NCBI GenBank assembly: GCA_022712775.1
Contig: JAFLJZ010000136.1
Span: 1 to 15,768 of the forward strand
Source: Sulfurimonas sp.
Lineage (GTDB): Bacteria > Campylobacterota > Campylobacteria > Campylobacterales > Sulfurimonadaceae
Length of the DNA: 15,768 bases
Direction: 5' to 3'
Numbering within the stretch: the stretch's first letter is position 1; every line of letters starts with the position of its first letter. Shown piece after piece: positions 12,896-15,768 of the stretch. The notes under the pieces were generated by a model. The model was not told the origin of the DNA and ran no database searches. It worked only from the letters and a program-made list of their open reading frames with translations. Made by a program: the position numbers and the translations under genes.

Positions 12896-15768
12896 TTAAA
12901 TTTCCATTTTACTAGCAAGTATCATTCTTGAATAATTGCCATAGTTTTGTCCAACATAAATAGTTGGATACATAGAAATTAACATATCATCTTCAATTGG
13001 CATCCCATTTAAAAATACGAATCCACTACGGTTCACAAACTCTTTTAATTCTCTAAAGTAATCTGTTGAAATAGTACCAATCTCATCTAAAATACAATGA
13101 CTTAATATTTGATTATTTTTTACTATATTTTTACTTACCATCTGAAGCATAGAAATATTTATGATACTTTTTACTAAAGTAGATGTACCATTTGAACCTA
13201 TATCATCTATGTTTTGTCTCCATTTTAGATTATTTCCTTTTTCTACTATCTTAAATTCTAGCACAAAACCATCTTCAAGTTCAAGGTACTCTTTGGAGGT
13301 ATTTAAAATATCTACAAGTTCTAATATTTTATTATCTAATTCAATTTTTACTTTTCTTGAATTTTGTATATTATCATCAAATAACCCACTTAAAAAACTA
13401 TCACTATTTTCATCATAAAACGTAGATAATGATTTTAAACTATATAAAAGATTATTATTTGTATCTTCAGGTTTTATTTCTATACTATCTATTACATTAA
13501 AAGATTCAACAGCTTTTCGTATGCTATTTGCCAAAGATTTTATCTGTGCATTTATATCTAAAATTGCTTCATCAAAACTATCTAGTTCTTTTTTAATTCT
13601 TCTTATCTCACCCTTAAACTGTTCTGAAGATGCTTCTTTTAATGGAAATATTTTATCTTTTTCAATATATTCTATAAGCTCTTTTGCCGTTTTAATATAT
13701 TTAACATCTTCAATAAAATCACTTGGCATATCTATCTTAAAAATATTATCAGGCTTTAAATCTTTCAAGGATTCTATGACCAATGATTTTATTTCAGCTT
13801 CATTACTTTTGATTTTTTCATATATACTAAAAAGTGTATCAATTATTTCATAATTTATTTTATTATCTTCAAGCTTTACATTGAAACCTAATAACAAACT
13901 ATTTTCTATACTTTTTTGTATTGGTTGATTTTCTATTCTTTGATTGTATTTTTTTAAGAAATTAGTTAGATTTTCTTTAATTACTAACAATGTTTTTATA
14001 CTACTCAACATTTTTTCATTTGCTTTTTTATAATTTAAATTTAAAGAGGTCAAATTACTCTTTATTTGAATCAATTCATTTTGATTTACTTTGAGTTCAT
14101 TTTCTTTTCTCGGTATCGTCTTTATTACTTCAATATATAATGCAATATATGCTGCAACATAACCCCTATTTTTCTCTATATTTTCTAACTTTTTGTTTAA
14201 GTCTTTTTTTGTATTTAGTAACTCTTCTAATAATTTTTCATCTACACCTTGAGTTTTTAAAACCTTTATTTTTTCTAGTTCATAAGTGATTTTATCACTT
14301 TCATATTTTTTTTCAACCGCTTCTATTTGTTTAATTATTGAAAGTTCTAGTGTTTTTATCTGCTTTTTGTAATTTAGCTTTTCGGTGTGTACTGAATTAT
14401 TTATAGATTCTGCAATAGATTTCATTGTATCACTTAGAAATCTCAACCTCTCATTATTTATATCTATATTATTTTTTAATTCTAAAGACTTAGAATTAAG
14501 TTCAAATACTTTATCTTTTTTTTGCTTCTTAGCTACTTTTTTGGCATCAATTAAATTTATTTCAGATTGGTCTTTATTTTGAATATAACTTTTTTGTTTA
14601 GATTCTAATTCTTCTTTTGTTTTATACAGAGTACTTCTCTGTCTATTCTTTTCCTTTGTTTGTTTTGAAGCTTCATCTTCTAAATAATGTTTATCTTTTT
14701 GAGCTTTTTTATTTAACTCTTTTATGCTTGCTTTTACTAGTTCTAATTCTTTAAGTAGTTCAACTTGTTTATACTCATTACTAAATTCATCTTCAAAATC
14801 AATCTCTAAACCAAAAATAGAGTTATCACCAAAGCTACCTTTAACATTAAACTTTTTATTTGAAAATAAAATATCATCTTTTAAATATGTAACTATTTTT
14901 TCTTTATTTTTTACACTGTTTTTATTTAGGTAGCCATATAGATTTTCACTCTCAAAATCTAATTTTTTCTCTATCACTTCTTTTTGTTTATCTAATATAT
15001 CTTTCTTATTTATAAATTTATTATTTAGAATTTCCCAACTATCTGTCAAATCTTTTTTTATTATTTGTATATCTTTGTCTATCTGTATAATATCTAAACC
15101 CTTGCTATGAATAGATGTGTTAAGACCTGAAAGTTCTTTTTCATATGTTTTTATATTTTCTTCATACCCGCTAATATTTTCTTTATTAAAAGGAAAAAAC
15201 TCAGCTCTAGCTACTTCTAAATTAATATTTACAAAATCTTTTTCTAAACTTTCTTGTATTGGCTCTAAAAGTACTTTCTCTCCAATAAACTCACCCGTAG
15301 CTTCTTTGATTTTATCATCTTTTTTTTGTATAAGATCATTTATTAAAGCATTAATCTTTTTCTCAACAACACTAGTATTATAATTTATTTTTCCAATATT
15401 TTCACTACGATTTTCTTTTAGTTTAAAAAATATCTCTTTATACTTCGCATCTATCTCTTTTAAATCTGATGTTAAAGCTTCATACCTACTTGATACACTT
15501 AAGTATTCATCTTTATATAGTTTTTCACTGTTATATTCTTGTAAAAGTATGTCAATATTATTCTTTTTATACTCTTTATCTTTTGTTATTAATGTATCTA
15601 ATTTTGATTTTTTTATATCTACCTCAGATTTTTTACTCTCTTTTTCTTTTTCTATAATAGAGAAATCCACTTCATACTTTCTAGTTTGTTCATCTTTTTC
15701 AGTATTTTTTTCTTTTAACTTAGCATCTAATTCTTGCGCTTTAAAATCAGAATGCTTTTTTAAATACT
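12896..15768 (-). CDS. SMC-like coiled-coil ATPase, JetC/MukB-type (C-terminal 956 residues; 5' end outside window)
   Basis: The frame is open to base 15768. A GTG at 15670 lies inside it, but 32 more codons upstream have no stop (YLKKHSDFKAQELDAK and so on), so that GTG is not the start. Almost the whole visible chain is Lys/Glu-rich coiled coil. A globular island lies at about residues 270-330 (LYGYLNKN to LEIDFEDEF). The head comes at the C-terminus: LEFKIVEKGNNLKWRQ, then GSNGTSTLVKSI (857-868) in the position of an ABC signature, then Walker B HCILDEIGTIS with D894-E895, and a final strand GFVFLNGMP. The Walker A half would lie beyond the edge. Size and layout fit SMC/MukB/JetC-type DNA-loop-extruding ATPases. 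The TOPRIM gene starts 3 nt after the stop. The region is visibly more A/T-rich than ccsBA or apeB, suggesting recent acquisition. A DUF3584-type or RecN/SbcC-like ATPase is the alternative. Confidence 0.75.
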   Translation of the reverse strand, partial: YLKKHSDFKAQELDAKLKEKNTEKDEQTRKYEVDFSIIEKEKESKKSEVDIKKSKLDTLITKDKEYKKNNIDILLQEYNSEKLYKDEYLSVSSRYEALTSDLKEIDAKYKEIFFKLKENRSENIGKINYNTSVVEKKINALINDLIQKKDDKIKEATGEFIGEKVLLEPIQESLEKDFVNINLEVARAEFFPFNKENISGYEENIKTYEKELSGLNTSIHSKGLDIIQIDKDIQIIKKDLTDSWEILNNKFINKKDILDKQKEVIEKKLDFESENLYGYLNKNSVKNKEKIVTYLKDDILFSNKKFNVKGSFGDNSIFGLEIDFEDEFSNEYKQVELLKELELVKASIKELNKKAQKDKHYLEDEASKQTKEKNRQRSTLYKTKEELESKQKSYIQNKDQSEINLIDAKKVAKKQKKDKVFELNSKSLELKNNIDINNERLRFLSDTMKSIAESINNSVHTEKLNYKKQIKTLELSIIKQIEAVEKKYESDKITYELEKIKVLKTQGVDEKLLEELLNTKKDLNKKLENIEKNRGYVAAYIALYIEVIKTIPRKENELKVNQNELIQIKSNLTSLNLNYKKANEKMLSSIKTLLVIKENLTNFLKKYNQRIENQPIQKSIENSLLLGFNVKLEDNKINYEIIDTLFSIYEKIKSNEAEIKSLVIESLKDLKPDNIFKIDMPSDFIEDVKYIKTAKELIEYIEKDKIFPLKEASSEQFKGEIRRIKKELDSFDEAILDINAQIKSLANSIRKAVESFNVIDSIEIKPEDTNNNLLYSLKSLSTFYDENSDSFLSGLFDDNIQNSRKVKIELDNKILELVDILNTSKEYLELEDGFVLEFKIVEKGNNLKWRQNIDDIGSNGTSTLVKSIINISMLQMVSKNIVKNNQILSHCILDEIGTISTDYFRELKEFVNRSGFVFLNGMPIEDDMLISMYPTIYVGQNYGNYSRMILASKMEI

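Noticed and set aside
12235..15657. Several plus-strand open frames opposite the ATPase and TOPRIM genes
   Set aside because: All are low-complexity antisense shadows rich in Phe/Ser/Leu, as expected from A/T-rich Lys/Glu-coding sequence on the other strand.
15668..15670. GTG at 15670 as the start of the SMC-like ATPase
   Set aside because: The frame stays open with coiled-coil-like residues for 32 more codons to the window edge, and an SMC-like ATPase needs an N-terminal Walker A head that is not in the visible part.

Overview
The window comes from an AT-rich Gram-negative bacterium, most likely a Campylobacterota (epsilonproteobacterial) chemolithotroph of the Sulfurimonas/Sulfuricurvum/Arcobacter kind. 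Three things point there: a single fused CcsB-CcsA cytochrome c synthase of 1041 residues, a cytoplasmic histidine kinase resembling FlgS of Campylobacter and Helicobacter, and a retention-module adhesin with VCBS/cadherin-like repeats. Nearly every gene lies on the minus strand, so operons read from right to left. No rRNA, tRNA or CRISPR array was seen.

Left region (1-2674) is accessory. It holds the N-terminal 481 residues of a giant LapA-type surface adhesin that runs off the left edge. Next is the decayed 5' end of a plus-strand HugZ-type heme-utilisation gene, cut off by a 269-bp MITE-like element with perfect 33-bp terminal inverted repeats. A MazF/PemK-type toxin-antitoxin pair follows, with a textbook TTGACA-17-TATAAT promoter.

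Middle region (2675-9464) is a housekeeping cluster for heme and cytochrome c assembly. In transcription order it is ccsBA, a DUF2461 protein, ferrochelatase hemH, a HAD phosphatase and a membrane-anchored coiled-coil protein, with very short gaps or overlaps. A perfect 20-bp palindrome covers the Shine-Dalgarno sequence of ccsBA.

Right region (9465-15768) reads as one tight operon: an SMC-like coiled-coil ATPase (5' end outside the window), a small TOPRIM protein, an M18 aminopeptidase, an FlgS-like kinase and a 106-residue unknown. The ATPase plus TOPRIM pair has the logic of the last two genes of a Wadjet/MksBEFG anti-plasmid condensin system (JetC-JetD). Both proteins look divergent, and the pair overlaps the aminopeptidase by 4 bp. 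It is the best candidate here for an undescribed or poorly described system; kleisin-like JetA/JetB partners would be expected just beyond the right edge.
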